Below, one piece after another: positions 48,891-58,097 of a stretch of DNA of 64,000 nt. This DNA comes from Chlorobaculum tepidum TLS (GTDB taxonomy: Bacteria > Bacteroidota > Chlorobiia > Chlorobiales > Chlorobiaceae). Made by a program: the position numbers and the translations under genes. The stretch spans positions 979,109 through 1,043,108 of the forward strand of contig NC_002932.3 of assembly GCF_000006985.1 (NCBI RefSeq), written 5' to 3'. Under the pieces are notes generated by a model. That model had not been told where the DNA came from. It saw only the letters and a program-made list of their open reading frames with translations, and did no database searches. Within the stretch, counting starts at the first letter, position 1. The number at the start of each line of letters is the position of its first letter.

Positions 48891-50087
48891 TCAAGACTTC
48901 AGAGCCAGGTCGACAATATCGGTCATCGGCATGGAGCGGTCGTAGACGTGAATGTCGAAGCCTTCCTCCTGGAGCTTCCTGATGGCGGCAAGGCCCTGAG
49001 CCTCGTTCGGACCGCCACGGCGTACCCAGATTTTGACGCCTTCGAGGTAGCCTTTCGACTTGCTTTCGCGCAAACCGTTGATGATACCGCTGAAGGTTGC
49101 CTTGACATCGGTGAAGTTGGCGATAGCGCCACCGACGATGATGTGCTTGATATTGGGCAAACGGCAGATGGTTTCGGTGAGCGCTTCCACGGCCCAGTCA
49201 GGCGGGTCGCCCGAATACTCTGCATAGTTGGCGATGGTGCCGCCGCGAGCCACGACTGCGTCGGCATAGAACACCGATGCGCCTCCGCCTGCGGTCAGAA
49301 GAGCGATTTCACCGCCAGGCACCTCAACGAACTTGACCGAACCCTTGATCCTGGAGTCGATGTCCATGATCTGCTGCTCGGCTTCGGTAAACGGACGGCC
49401 AATTTCAGAAACCGGCTTGAAATCCCAGTCGGCGTGACGGAAACGGGCGTCCCAATCGACGTTCATCACGGCGTCGAGCGCAGCGAAACGCATGTCGCTC
49501 TTGCGGATGACCAGCGGGTTGATTTCGATAGACTGTGCGTCCTCGTTGTCGAAGCAGAGAACGAGGCGGGAACAGATTTTGCCGACGCGCTCGGCGATTT
49601 CGCCTTCAAAACCGGCCTCTTTGGCCAGCGCGGTCAGTTGCTCGATGGTCGGATGTTCATCGAGAGGAATCTGGATGCGGCGAACGCTGTCCCAGTTATC
49701 CTCGATATCGACACCGCCATATTTGGAAATCAGTAACTCGGCACCATCTCTGTTGCCGATAATGGAGACATAGAATTCTGCGTCATGATCGAGCATTTCT
49801 GCCACGATGACCTGGCGGACTTCAGCCGTACCGACTTTGGCGCCGAGCATCTCCCTGGAGGCCTGGATTGCCTCATCGAGATTGAGTCCGATTTTGACAA
49901 GACCAAGCTTGAACCGGCCGCCGATCGCTTCGTGAGCCTTGACGACAAGTTTTGATTCACGCAGCCATTTATTAGCTTCACCAAGCTGTGCAAGACGTTT
50001 AGGGTCCATGATAACAACATAATTAGGCACAGGAATGCCCCACTTGTTGAACAATTTCATGGCAGGCCCTTCAAGAATTTTAGCCAT
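48891..50087 (-). CDS. aclB: ATP-citrate lyase, beta (small) subunit
   Basis: A 398-residue ATP-grasp subunit resembling succinyl-CoA synthetase beta: MAKILEGPAMKLFNKWGIPV, SKLVVKAHEAIGGRFKLGLV, LISKYGGVDIEDNWD, IEINPLVIRKSD and LLTAGGGASVFYADAVV. It partners AclA and is the first gene of the aclBA operon. Its promoter should lie in the AT-rich 131 bp shared with the divergent lgt gene. No specific regulator site was recognised. Confidence 0.97.
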   Translation of the reverse strand: MAKILEGPAMKLFNKWGIPVPNYVVIMDPKRLAQLGEANKWLRESKLVVKAHEAIGGRFKLGLVKIGLNLDEAIQASREMLGAKVGTAEVRQVIVAEMLDHDAEFYVSIIGNRDGAELLISKYGGVDIEDNWDSVRRIQIPLDEHPTIEQLTALAKEAGFEGEIAERVGKICSRLVLCFDNEDAQSIEINPLVIRKSDMRFAALDAVMNVDWDARFRHADWDFKPVSEIGRPFTEAEQQIMDIDSRIKGSVKFVEVPGGEIALLTAGGGASVFYADAVVARGGTIANYAEYSGDPPDWAVEALTETICRLPNIKHIIVGGAIANFTDVKATFSGIINGLRESKSKGYLEGVKIWVRRGGPNEAQGLAAIRKLQEEGFDIHVYDRSMPMTDIVDLALKS

Positions 50088-50218
50088 GCTCTATATGTTT
50101 ATATTATGGGTAGTTTGCGAACAAAAAGAAGTGTGTAAAATTTAAATATAACTATATTGCTTTAACTTCCAAGTATTTAAGAATTGTTAATCCCCCCAAA
50201 ACGCAAAAAAAAGTTTCA

Positions 50219-51088
50219 ATGATCGACTTCACGACCTGGTGGCAGCACCTCCCATCGCAAATGAATCCCGTCATTTTTTCAATAGACGGCATTGCCATCC
50301 GCTGGTACGGCACCATGTACATCGTGGCCTTCGCTATTGTCTATCTGCTTTCGAAATACAGAATTTCCAACGAAAAGCTTCCATTCGACAAAACCTTTCC
50401 CGGTGACGCCCTGACCTGGGCGATGGGCGGTGTGCTGATCGGAGGCCGGATCGGCTATATATTATTTTATGGTTTCGACTGGTTCCTTCAGGATCCTGTC
50501 GGTACGTTGATTCCAATCAAATTCGGGAACGGCTCCTGCGCTTTCTCCGGTATCAACGGCATGTCGTTCCACGGTGGGCTGATCGGTGTGGCCATTGCCT
50601 TATGGCTTTTCACCCGAACACACAAGGTTGATTTTCTCAAGACCGTTGATCTTTTTATTCCCGCCCTGCCGCTCGGCTACACCTTTGGCAGACTCGGCAA
50701 CTTCATCAACGGTGAACTCTACGGCCGCGTGACCACCTCGGCCATCGGCATGTACTTCCCTGCCGCTCCAACCGTAGCGCTGCGCCATCCCTCGCAGCTC
50801 TACGAAGCGTTCTTCGAAGGCATCGTGCTCTTTATCATCCTCTGGACGATTCGCAAAAAAGCCCCATGGCCCGGCTACCTCTCCGGCCTCTACCTCATTG
50901 GCTACGGCACGGTGCGCTTCTTCATCGAATTCTTCCGCGAACCCGACGCGCAGCTCGGCTTTGTCTTCCTGAACTTCTCGATGGGCCAGGTGTTATGCTT
51001 TCTGATGATTGCGGCGGGAATTGGGATTCTAGTGTGGTCTAAGCAGCGAGCGGAGAACGCTGATGTTATGATGGGTGGGAAGAGGTAA
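50219..51088 (+). CDS. lgt: prolipoprotein diacylglyceryl transferase
   Basis: This 289-residue inner-membrane enzyme transfers diacylglycerol to the lipobox cysteine of lipoproteins. About seven membrane segments are visible. Signature motifs: FSGINGMSFHGGLIGVAIA (essential His) and FGRLGNFINGELYGR. The C-terminus HPSQLYEAFFEG and FFIEFFREPD is also conserved. It is divergent from aclBA. It would act on lipoproteins such as the DUF4266 protein in this window. Confidence 0.96.
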   Translation: MIDFTTWWQHLPSQMNPVIFSIDGIAIRWYGTMYIVAFAIVYLLSKYRISNEKLPFDKTFPGDALTWAMGGVLIGGRIGYILFYGFDWFLQDPVGTLIPIKFGNGSCAFSGINGMSFHGGLIGVAIALWLFTRTHKVDFLKTVDLFIPALPLGYTFGRLGNFINGELYGRVTTSAIGMYFPAAPTVALRHPSQLYEAFFEGIVLFIILWTIRKKAPWPGYLSGLYLIGYGTVRFFIEFFREPDAQLGFVFLNFSMGQVLCFLMIAAGIGILVWSKQRAENADVMMGGKR

Positions 51089-51552
51089 GGAGATTGAAAT
51101 ATTCAGGTGCGAACTCTATTTAGACAGGTGGATTTTTTTGATATATTGTTTGTTTGAACAACAAAAAAAATGAAAATCCTAAACAGGATCGAGGACCAGG
51201 GACGATATATCAAAATAAAAATGGTGAGATAAGGCTAAAACTATTCCATACAAATACCGAGAACCCATCGATCAATTATCCGACTTTATAGGATAATGTA
51301 ATTTAGCGCCAGAAAAGGTAATCCCAAGGCCTCAGCAAGAGGGTTTCACCGGTTCGAGAGTTACCGAATCCGGATTTTGTTTTACTGTGGAAAACTCAAC
51401 ATGGCTATCGGATCATGACGTAACCCAGCGCTCCTTTACCCACGATATTCTGCGAAGAACCTTACAAATTTATCTCTCTCCTATCTCATAAACAGCCCTT
51501 AAATTTCACCATATTGTCGTCGTGAAAGCTTTGAAGAGGCATCTCTATCTAT
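51089..51552. other. 464-bp intergenic region between convergent lgt and fetB
   Basis: No convincing ORF was found. The AT-rich first 150 bp contains an inverted pair, GATATAT near 51138 and ATATATCAAAA near 51204. A hairpin at about 51352-51376 (CCGGTTCG paired with CGAATCCGG) is followed by ATTTTGTTTT and could terminate plus-strand transcription. Although it contains a GGTTCGA string, no tRNA cloverleaf can be drawn around it. Confidence 0.45.
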
Positions 51553-52344
51553 TCACTCCGCAGTCACCACCAACTCCTCACTTTTCCCAAAACACCGGCG
51601 GCGAATAATAAGCGTCACAATGATCGTGCTCATAGCCGTCGAACCGACGAGCATGAACATGACGACGATCTGGTAGCGGATGGCGATGAGTGGGTCGGCT
51701 CCGGCGAGAATCTGACCCGACATCATGCCGGGTATGAAGACGAGGCCGACGCCCATCATGGCGTTGATCGAAGGAATCATACCCGCCTTGACCGCTCCCC
51801 TGAAAATGTCGAGGCTTGCCTCTTTGTAGTTCGCGCCGAGGCAGAGTTTCATTTCGACCAGCTCGCGCTGCTGGCGCATCTGCGAGAAGAGACGCTCGAT
51901 GGAGATGGCAAGCGCGGACATCGAGTTGCCGATTACCATCCCCGCCGTGGGAATGAAGTAGCGCGGATCCCACCACGGATGCACGCCGATCACCAGCCAC
52001 GAGACAAAGAGCGCCGTGAGGAAGTAGCTCGACAGCATCGTAAGAAAAGTCGGCACTTCGTAGGCAATCTGCTTTTCCTTCACCCGCCCCCGCACGATGA
52101 ACACCGCCGAAAAGACCATCACGACGTAGATGCCGAGCGTCAGCCAGAGGTTCTCTGCTCTGAAAATGAAGGTCAGCGCATAGCCCATCAGGAAGAGCTG
52201 TGAGACCGTGCGGACGGTTCCGATGGAAATATCCCTGTTCAGACCGAGCTTTTGAACAAACGAGGTTGCCTGCGCGACAACAATGAACAGCAAAGCCAGC
52301 AACAGCTGCGGTATGGAGATTTCGATGATCGGATTCATGAGCAT
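51553..52344 (-). CDS. fetB: ABC transporter permease, FetB-like (UPF0014)
   Basis: A 263-residue membrane protein with about six to seven transmembrane segments. UPF0014/FetB signatures: IGTVRTVSQLFLMGYAL, FIPTAGMVIGNSMSALAISI, LCLGANYKEASLDIFRGAVK and PGMMSGQILAGADPLIAIRYQ. E. coli FetAB is associated with iron homeostasis; substrate here is by homology only. Its start overlaps the end of the fetA-like ATPase gene by 10 bp, so they form one operon on the minus strand. Confidence 0.9.
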   Translation of the reverse strand: MLMNPIIEISIPQLLLALLFIVVAQATSFVQKLGLNRDISIGTVRTVSQLFLMGYALTFIFRAENLWLTLGIYVVMVFSAVFIVRGRVKEKQIAYEVPTFLTMLSSYFLTALFVSWLVIGVHPWWDPRYFIPTAGMVIGNSMSALAISIERLFSQMRQQRELVEMKLCLGANYKEASLDIFRGAVKAGMIPSINAMMGVGLVFIPGMMSGQILAGADPLIAIRYQIVVMFMLVGSTAMSTIIVTLIIRRRCFGKSEELVVTAE

Positions 52345-53003
52345 TCGAGTTTTCCGTTGCGGAAAGTGCAGCTTCGGGCCTGCGGAACCGCGGGCAGGTA
52401 TTCGCTGTGCGTAACGATGAGCACCGTTTTGCCCTCTCCGGTGTTGAGCCGTTCGACAATCGAAAAAACCATGCTCGCGCTTTCGGTATCGAGCGCCGAG
52501 GTCGGTTCGTCGAGCAGGAGCACATCCGGCTCGGTCAGAATGGCACGCATAATCGACAGGCGCTGCTTCTGGCCCACTGACAATGTATTGGCTGACTGAT
52601 CGAGGCCGACACCTTGCAGGTAAAATGCTTCAAGCATCCGCTCCAGCGATGCATCATCCGGCGGACTTTTGCGCTGAGCCTGGGCGAAGGTGAAGGAGAG
52701 CAAAAGATTGTCGCGAATTGTGCCGTCAATCATCTGCGGAATCTGCGGTACATAGGTCACTTTCGAGCGCAACTCCGACGGCGGAATCTCCGTTGTGTTG
52801 CGGCCCCGAAAGAGAATCGCACCCGAGCGCGGCGTGTTCAGGCGGCAGATGAGGCGCAACAGCGTTGACTTGCCGCTCCCCGACGGCCCCTTGACGACAA
52901 GGAACTCCCCTTTCCCGACATCGAGCGACAGATGCTCAAAAACCGGCGGCCCGCCTTTGCCGTAGCCGAACGAAAGGTCTCTGAGTTCAAGGAGTTTTGT
53001 CAT
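52335..53003 (-). CDS. fetA: ABC transporter ATP-binding protein, FetA-like
   Basis: A 222-residue ABC ATPase: Walker A GPSGSGKSTLLRL (about 39-51), signature LSVGQKQRLSIMRAIL, Walker B DVLLLDEPTSALD and H-loop VLIVTHSEYLP. The N-terminus LLELRDLSFGYGKGGPPVFE is typical of FetA/YbbL-like single domains. It is upstream of and overlaps fetB; together they make a minimal two-component transporter. Confidence 0.88.
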   Translation of the reverse strand: MTKLLELRDLSFGYGKGGPPVFEHLSLDVGKGEFLVVKGPSGSGKSTLLRLICRLNTPRSGAILFRGRNTTEIPPSELRSKVTYVPQIPQMIDGTIRDNLLLSFTFAQAQRKSPPDDASLERMLEAFYLQGVGLDQSANTLSVGQKQRLSIMRAILTEPDVLLLDEPTSALDTESASMVFSIVERLNTGEGKTVLIVTHSEYLPAVPQARSCTFRNGKLECS

Positions 53004-53121
53004 TGATCATTCTGTTTTACCCCGGACGGCATGAGTACACGACTGTTGAAAAGATCGGAACTTATTTCGTTATTTACCAATACAGCAGCTCTTTTCCGGC
53101 AACCTCTTACCCTTCCGAATC

Positions 53122-55665
53122 ATGAAAGCTCCCGAAGAACGGCTTGGTTCCTTCTATCTCGGCGCAGAATACGATCTCCAGTCAGGCTTGCGGCTCGAAC
53201 AGCCGGTGCATTACGATGCCCGCGACCTGACCACTCACGCCGTCTGTGTGGGCATGACCGGCAGCGGCAAAACCGGCCTCTGCATCGACCTGCTCGAGGA
53301 AGCGGCGCTCGACAAGGTGCCGGTGATTCTTGTCGATCCGAAAGGCGACATGACCAACCTGCTTTTGCAATTCCCCGACCTCTTGCCCGAAGATTTTCTG
53401 CCGTGGATCGATCAGGACGAAGCTCGGCGCAAAGGGCAAACTCCCGAAGAGCTTGCTGCTGCTACCGCCTCGATGTGGAAAAACGGGCTCTTCGACTGGG
53501 GCATCGCTCCGGAGCGGATCCGGGAACTCAAAGATTCGGCAGAGTTTACGATTTACACGCCCGGCTCCGATGCCGGAATCCCGGTAAACATCCTCGGCAG
53601 TCTGGCTGCTCCCAGGCTCGATTTCGATACGGAGGCCGAAGCGATCCGCGAGCGCATCGCCGGCACGGTCAGCGCCCTGCTTGGGCTTGTCGGCATCAAC
53701 GCCGATCCGGTCAAGAGCCGCGAGTCGATTCTGCTCTCCGGCATCTTCGAACACTTCTGGCGGGCAGGCACCGATCTCGACCTGGCCACACTGATCGGCT
53801 CGATCCAGAACCCGCCGATGCGGCAGGTGGGCGTGTTCGACGTCAACACGTTCTACCCCGAAAAAGAGCGCTTCGAGCTGGCCATGTCCTTCAACGCCCT
53901 GCTTGCCTCGCCGTCGTTCCAGAGCTGGCTCTCCGGCCAGGCGCTCGACATCGCCTCCGTGCTCTACACCGCCGACGCTCGGCCACGGGTCGCGATCTTC
54001 TCGCTCGCGCACCTTTCGGAAAACGAGCGGATGTTCTTCGTCACACTGCTGCTCGAAAACGTCCTGACCTGGACGCGCGCGCAGCAGGGCACATCGAGCC
54101 TTCGGGCGCTGCTCTATTTCGACGAGGTGTTTGGCTACCTGCCGCCGGTCTCCGAGCCGCCCTCAAAACGGCCGCTCATGACGATGCTCAAGCAGGCGCG
54201 TGCGTTCGGCGTCGGCTGCGTGCTGGTGACGCAGAACCCGGTCGATCTCGACTACAAGGCGCTGACCAACACCGGCACCTGGTTCATCGGCAAATTGCAG
54301 GCCGAGCGCGACAAGGCACGAGTGCTCGAAGGGCTGAAAAGCGCCATCCGCACGGCAGGCGGTTCGGACGCGGAATTCGATTTCGATACGGTCATCAGCC
54401 AGCTCGGCAAGCGCGTGTTCCTCATGCACAATGTTCATGAAGACCGCCCGGTGATCTTCCAGACCCGCTGGGCTATGAGCTTCCTTTCCGGCCCGATGAC
54501 CCGCCCGCAAATCAAAACCCTCATGGCTGGGCATAAAAACGGCTCGACCGCACAGCCGGCGACAGCTTCGCCCCGCCCGGCTTCGCCGGCCATCGCCGAA
54601 ACTCCGGCGACTTCGAGCGCAGCAAAAGCGATGCCTTCGGGCTATTCGACTGTTTCTGTTTTGCCGAGACTTGATCCTTCGATCAAACAGCTCTTCGTCC
54701 CGGCAGCCACCGCTCCGGCGGCTGCGCTCGCAAAGCGCTCTCTGGGAGCACCTGTTTCGGCGGAACTGCTCTACGAACCGGCGCTCATCGGTTGCGCTTC
54801 GGTGGATTTCGTAGACGCCAGGCGAGGCATCAGCGAGAACCGCCGCCTTGTGCTTGCCTGCACGGAGTTCGATGCTGCTGGCAATCCCGACTGGGAAAAA
54901 AGCCAGAGGCTCGTTGCTATGCAGAATCAGCTTTCGGATCGTCCGGACTCCAAGGCCGCCGGATTTGCAACGCTGCCTGAAACACTCGTCAATGCCCGAA
55001 AGCTGGCGGCTTGCAGCCGCTCCTTGTCCGACTTTCTCTACCGGCGCGAACGCCTGCCGCTCTCGATCCACCCGGCAACGGACCTGTTCAAAGGCGAGGG
55101 CGAAAGCGAACGAGATTTCACCATCCGCCTTCAACAGGTCGCGCGCGAGCAGCGCGATCAGGAGGTCGATGCGCTTGAAAAGAAGTATGCCACCCAGCTT
55201 GAACGCATCGCCGAGAAGATCAAAAAAGAGGAGCGTGAATTGGCGCAGGACGAGGCCGAGCATCAGAACCGGAAAGCTGGTGAACTGATCGGTCTTGGAG
55301 AAACCATGCTGGGCTTTTTCCTCGGTCGGAAAAGCACGCGGGGCATCAGCGCCGCCATCAACCGGCGGCGCATGACAGCCAACGCCAAAGCAGAGGTTGA
55401 TGAGTCTGTCGAAACAATCGAGGAGCTGAAGCGTCAGCAGGAGAAGATCGAAGCCAAACTGAAGAGGCTGGCCGCAGAAATAACCGCGCGATGGGAACAT
55501 CCGGAATCAGCGCTGACAACCGAGGAGATCGCGCCCCGGCGAAGCGACGTGATGATTCAGATGGTGACCACCGGTTGGCTTCCCTTCTGGCAGGTTACGC
55601 TTGACCAGGCCTCCGGCGGCGGAACGCTCTATCTGCCGGCATACGAAGCCGCAGACGAATCGTAG
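53122..55665 (+). CDS. HerA/VirB4-like ATPase with coiled-coil C-terminus
   Basis: An 847-residue protein. The RecA-like motor has Walker A GMTGSGKTGL (about 44-53), VPVILVDPKGDMTNLLLQF and Walker B LLYFDEVFGYLPP. A sensor-like LVTQNPVDLDYKALTNTGTW is followed by LQAERDKARVLEGL. A proline/alanine linker (about 475-520), then a long charged coiled coil (about 660-800), ends in VTTGWLPFWQV. HerA-type ATPases translocate DNA; no NurA nuclease or recognised defence gene lies beside it. The housekeeping role is unknown. Confidence 0.8.
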   Translation: MKAPEERLGSFYLGAEYDLQSGLRLEQPVHYDARDLTTHAVCVGMTGSGKTGLCIDLLEEAALDKVPVILVDPKGDMTNLLLQFPDLLPEDFLPWIDQDEARRKGQTPEELAAATASMWKNGLFDWGIAPERIRELKDSAEFTIYTPGSDAGIPVNILGSLAAPRLDFDTEAEAIRERIAGTVSALLGLVGINADPVKSRESILLSGIFEHFWRAGTDLDLATLIGSIQNPPMRQVGVFDVNTFYPEKERFELAMSFNALLASPSFQSWLSGQALDIASVLYTADARPRVAIFSLAHLSENERMFFVTLLLENVLTWTRAQQGTSSLRALLYFDEVFGYLPPVSEPPSKRPLMTMLKQARAFGVGCVLVTQNPVDLDYKALTNTGTWFIGKLQAERDKARVLEGLKSAIRTAGGSDAEFDFDTVISQLGKRVFLMHNVHEDRPVIFQTRWAMSFLSGPMTRPQIKTLMAGHKNGSTAQPATASPRPASPAIAETPATSSAAKAMPSGYSTVSVLPRLDPSIKQLFVPAATAPAAALAKRSLGAPVSAELLYEPALIGCASVDFVDARRGISENRRLVLACTEFDAAGNPDWEKSQRLVAMQNQLSDRPDSKAAGFATLPETLVNARKLAACSRSLSDFLYRRERLPLSIHPATDLFKGEGESERDFTIRLQQVAREQRDQEVDALEKKYATQLERIAEKIKKEERELAQDEAEHQNRKAGELIGLGETMLGFFLGRKSTRGISAAINRRRMTANAKAEVDESVETIEELKRQQEKIEAKLKRLAAEITARWEHPESALTTEEIAPRRSDVMIQMVTTGWLPFWQVTLDQASGGGTLYLPAYEAADES

Positions 55666-55677
55666 GCCGTCGGCGGC

Positions 55678-56343
55678 TCATGCCTCGTTGCCGCGCTGTC
55701 TGAAAAGCAGATCGCGGAAGAAAAAAAGCGCGGCCACGGCGAGCGTCAAGAGGGCGGCAGACCAGACAGGCAGCGAAAATTTCGAGCCGCCTTCATACAT
55801 CCACCAGGCGCCGAAGAGGAAAAATACTACGGAAGCGCCAATGCGGATCGCCTTTTCCGGCAGGTTCTTGCCCATCATCCGGCCCACGATGACGGCCAGA
55901 CCGTCCGACACCACCATACCAAGAGTCGAACCGAGCCAGACCGGAAGAAATGGGTTTGTGGTAGCGAGGCTGATCGTGGTGAGCATGGTCTTGTCGCCAA
56001 GCTCGGCCATGAAGAAGGTTGAAAAAACAATCCAGAAGGGATTGACGCCGGTTTTGCACTCCCCCGTCTCATCGTCATCGAGGCTGTCGCCGCGCAGCGT
56101 CCAGAAACCGAAAATGATGAAGGAGATACCCGCGATGAACGCGATCCAGTCGCCCGGCAGAAGACCGCCGACAAACCAGCCGATACCCGCTGAAAAAACA
56201 TGCACGGCAAGCGTCGCCCAGAAAATGCCCCACAGCACGACGCGCGTGTTGTAGCAGGTTGCGAGCGTGAGCGCCACAAGCTGGGTTTTGTCGCCAAGCT
56301 CGGCGAGAAAAATCATGACGAGGGAAAGCCAGAATGCGCCCAT
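55678..56343 (-). CDS. TMEM165/GDT1 (UPF0016) family cation transporter
   Basis: A 221-residue membrane protein made of two three-helix repeats, each with the E-x-G-D-K-T motif (ELGDKT at 15-20 and 114-119). The family exports Mn2+ and/or Ca2+ in bacteria, cyanobacteria and chloroplasts. Mn2+ or Ca2+ efflux is plausible here. It is convergent with the HerA-like gene. The lipocalin gene lies upstream on the same strand, with its stop at 56494. Confidence 0.9.
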   Translation of the reverse strand: MGAFWLSLVMIFLAELGDKTQLVALTLATCYNTRVVLWGIFWATLAVHVFSAGIGWFVGGLLPGDWIAFIAGISFIIFGFWTLRGDSLDDDETGECKTGVNPFWIVFSTFFMAELGDKTMLTTISLATTNPFLPVWLGSTLGMVVSDGLAVIVGRMMGKNLPEKAIRIGASVVFFLFGAWWMYEGGSKFSLPVWSAALLTLAVAALFFFRDLLFRQRGNEA

Positions 56344-56493
56344 GCGATCGGAACAAGATTACTGATTGCCAATTGTCGAGCCGGGAAAATATCCTATTAC
56401 AGCCCATTGTTCCAAATACAATAACGCCCGAAGCGCAACTCATTCTCCCATTTTCAGATCGAAATCGGATTTATCCGTCGATGTTGTGCGGCC

Positions 56494-56979
56494 TCACGCT
56501 TGCACGGTCTTCACCAGCTCATCCGTATTGATTCCCTTCAGGCGCAACTGCTCGAGCAGTTGCCGATAGGTAGCGTCATCCATGTACGGCGTTCTCGACA
56601 GCACCCAGCAGCGCGTTGCGGAAGGATTCGACACCAGTGCCCACGAGTAGTCTTCGGCAAGCCCGATAACCCAGTAATCAGCTTTGATATACCTGAAAAA
56701 AGTGACGATCAGCTTGGCGTTGCCACTGCCCTCAACCGGCACGGCGGTTGCCCTGATTGACTTCTCCCGGCCATTCCGCTTGCACGAGTTGCGCACCATC
56801 ACCTTACCTTTGGCGGCATCAAGCGTGTACTCGGCTTTCGTGCTGGCACAGCCGCGCTGCTGCTTGCTCGGTATGGAGGCGATCTCATACCAGGTGCCAC
56901 AATATTTCATGACATCGACCTCTGGTACGGTTTCCGGCCCGGTGGGATGGAAATATTTTCGGATAAGCTTTCTGAACAT
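56494..56979 (-). CDS. lipocalin (Blc-like)
   Basis: A 161-residue lipocalin. The first structurally conserved region is [16 protein letters not shown]; further segments are [30 protein letters not shown] and [19 protein letters not shown]. Blc-type lipocalins bind lipids at the envelope, but no lipobox or clear signal peptide is seen here (N-terminus [12 protein letters not shown]). It may therefore stay cytoplasmic, or start differently. Confidence 0.88.
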   Translation of the reverse strand: MFRKLIRKYFHPTGPETVPEVDVMKYCGTWYEIASIPSKQQRGCASTKAEYTLDAAKGKVMVRNSCKRNGREKSIRATAVPVEGSGNAKLIVTFFRYIKADYWVIGLAEDYSWALVSNPSATRCWVLSRTPYMDDATYRQLLEQLRLKGINTDELVKTVQA

Positions 56980-57156
56980 GGCTGAAACAGTGAGTGGTTT
57001 TGTCGAAACAGTTATACATCAATAAACCGGCGCAGGTAACGGCAAAGTTTCACACTTTCACCTTTGGAGAGCTTGTAACAGTTTGAAAGCATTGTTATTG
57101 TCGAGGTTTTTCAATAGCATTGATAGGTGAGCCTTCATTAAAACCTTGTTGTTATT

Positions 57157-57603
57157 GTGCCGACTGTCCGTATTGCCGAACCCGCTGACATCGGGGCGTG
57201 CGCCCGATTGCTGAATGTTCTTTTCAGCCAGGAACACGAATTTGCCCCTGACCTGAAAAAACAGAAGGACGGTCTCGGCATGATCATCGGCGACTCATCA
57301 GCCGGAACGATTTTCGTGTGTGAAATGGACGAAAGCATCATCGGCATGGTCTCGCTGCTGAATCTGGTCAGCACGGCGCTCGGCAAAAAGGTGGCAATGC
57401 TCGAAGACATGATCGTCGATCCCGAGTGGCGCGGACAGGGCATCGGCGCGATGCTGCTCGATCACGCCTGCAGCTGGGCGCGGGAAAACGGCTATGGCAG
57501 AATCACGCTGCTGACTGATGGCGACAACGTCCCGGCCCAGCGTTTTTACGGGGCACACGGTTTCGCGCGCTCAACGATGGTGGCATTCAGAAAACAGCTA
57601 TAA
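57157..57603 (+). CDS. GNAT-family N-acetyltransferase
   Basis: A 148-residue protein with a GTG start (57157): VRIAEPADIGACARLLNVLF. The acetyl-CoA-binding motif A is IVDPEWRGQGIGAMLLDHACSWA, and motif B contains AQRFYGAHGFARSTMVAF. The substrate is not predictable. The first rubredoxin gene starts 19 bp downstream, so they are likely co-transcribed. Confidence 0.88.
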   Translation: MPTVRIAEPADIGACARLLNVLFSQEHEFAPDLKKQKDGLGMIIGDSSAGTIFVCEMDESIIGMVSLLNLVSTALGKKVAMLEDMIVDPEWRGQGIGAMLLDHACSWARENGYGRITLLTDGDNVPAQRFYGAHGFARSTMVAFRKQL

Positions 57604-57622
57604 GTTTAGAGGAGAAACTCGC

Positions 57623-57832
57623 ATGAACGTCAAGGAGAGCGAACCGGCACAGGCCGACCTGCAGGCATCATGGATGTGCGCCGAATGCGGCTACATTTAC
57701 GATCCCGCAGAGGGTAATCTCGAAACGAACATCCGTCCCGGCATGCCTTTCGACAAGCTGCCGGATGACTGGAGCTGCCCGGTGTGCAATCACCCGAAAA
57801 ACCAGTTCACAAAATTCATTTCTCAGCTCTGA
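57623..57832 (+). CDS. rubredoxin 1
   Basis: A 69-residue electron carrier with a single Fe(Cys)4 site: MCAECGYIYDPAEGN and WSCPVCNHPKNQF (two C-x2-C knuckles). The start is ATG 57623, preceded by AGAGGAGAAA; the frame continues upstream to 57518 inside the GNAT gene. It has an N-terminal extension of about 17 residues relative to the next rubredoxin. First of a tandem pair, 27 bp from rubredoxin 2. Confidence 0.93.
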   Translation: MNVKESEPAQADLQASWMCAECGYIYDPAEGNLETNIRPGMPFDKLPDDWSCPVCNHPKNQFTKFISQL

Positions 57833-57859
57833 ACATCAAAAAACCTAATAATCAGCATT

Positions 57860-58018
57860 ATGGAACAGTGGAAGTGCAACATCTGCGGATACATCTACAA
57901 CCCTGAAACCGGCGACCCTGAAGGCGATATTCCAGCCGGAACATCGTTTGAATCCCTCCCCGACAGCTGGATGTGCCCCGTCTGCGGCGCGGGCAAGGAA
58001 GAGTTCACGAAAATTTAA
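57860..58018 (+). CDS. rubredoxin 2
   Basis: A 52-residue classical rubredoxin: MEQWKCNICGYIYNPETGD, EGDIPAGTSFESLPDSW and MCPVCGAGKEEFTKI. All four iron-ligand cysteines are present. Tandem rubredoxin genes are known in C. tepidum, where rubredoxins have been proposed as electron carriers for pyruvate:ferredoxin oxidoreductase. Followed by a convergent hairpin. Confidence 0.93.
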   Translation: MEQWKCNICGYIYNPETGDPEGDIPAGTSFESLPDSWMCPVCGAGKEEFTKI

Positions 58019-58059
58019 GGGCGGGAAAAGACATCTTTGATGGAGGTAGCCATCTTCTG

Positions 58060-58095
58060 GAAGGGCGGCACATAAACCGCCCTTCTGCATTTCTC
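58060..58095. terminator. hairpin between rubredoxin 2 and the LolE-like permease gene
   Basis: A perfect 9-bp stem, GAAGGGCGG (58060-58068) with CCGCCCTTC (58077-58085), has an 8-nt loop and a weakly T-rich tail. It lies between convergent genes and probably acts as a terminator. Confidence 0.6.
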
Positions 58096-58097
58096 CC

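Noticed and set aside
51350-51388. GGTTCGA string in a hairpin, considered as a tRNA fragment
   Set aside because: It folds only as a simple hairpin followed by T-rich sequence, so it is more likely a terminator.
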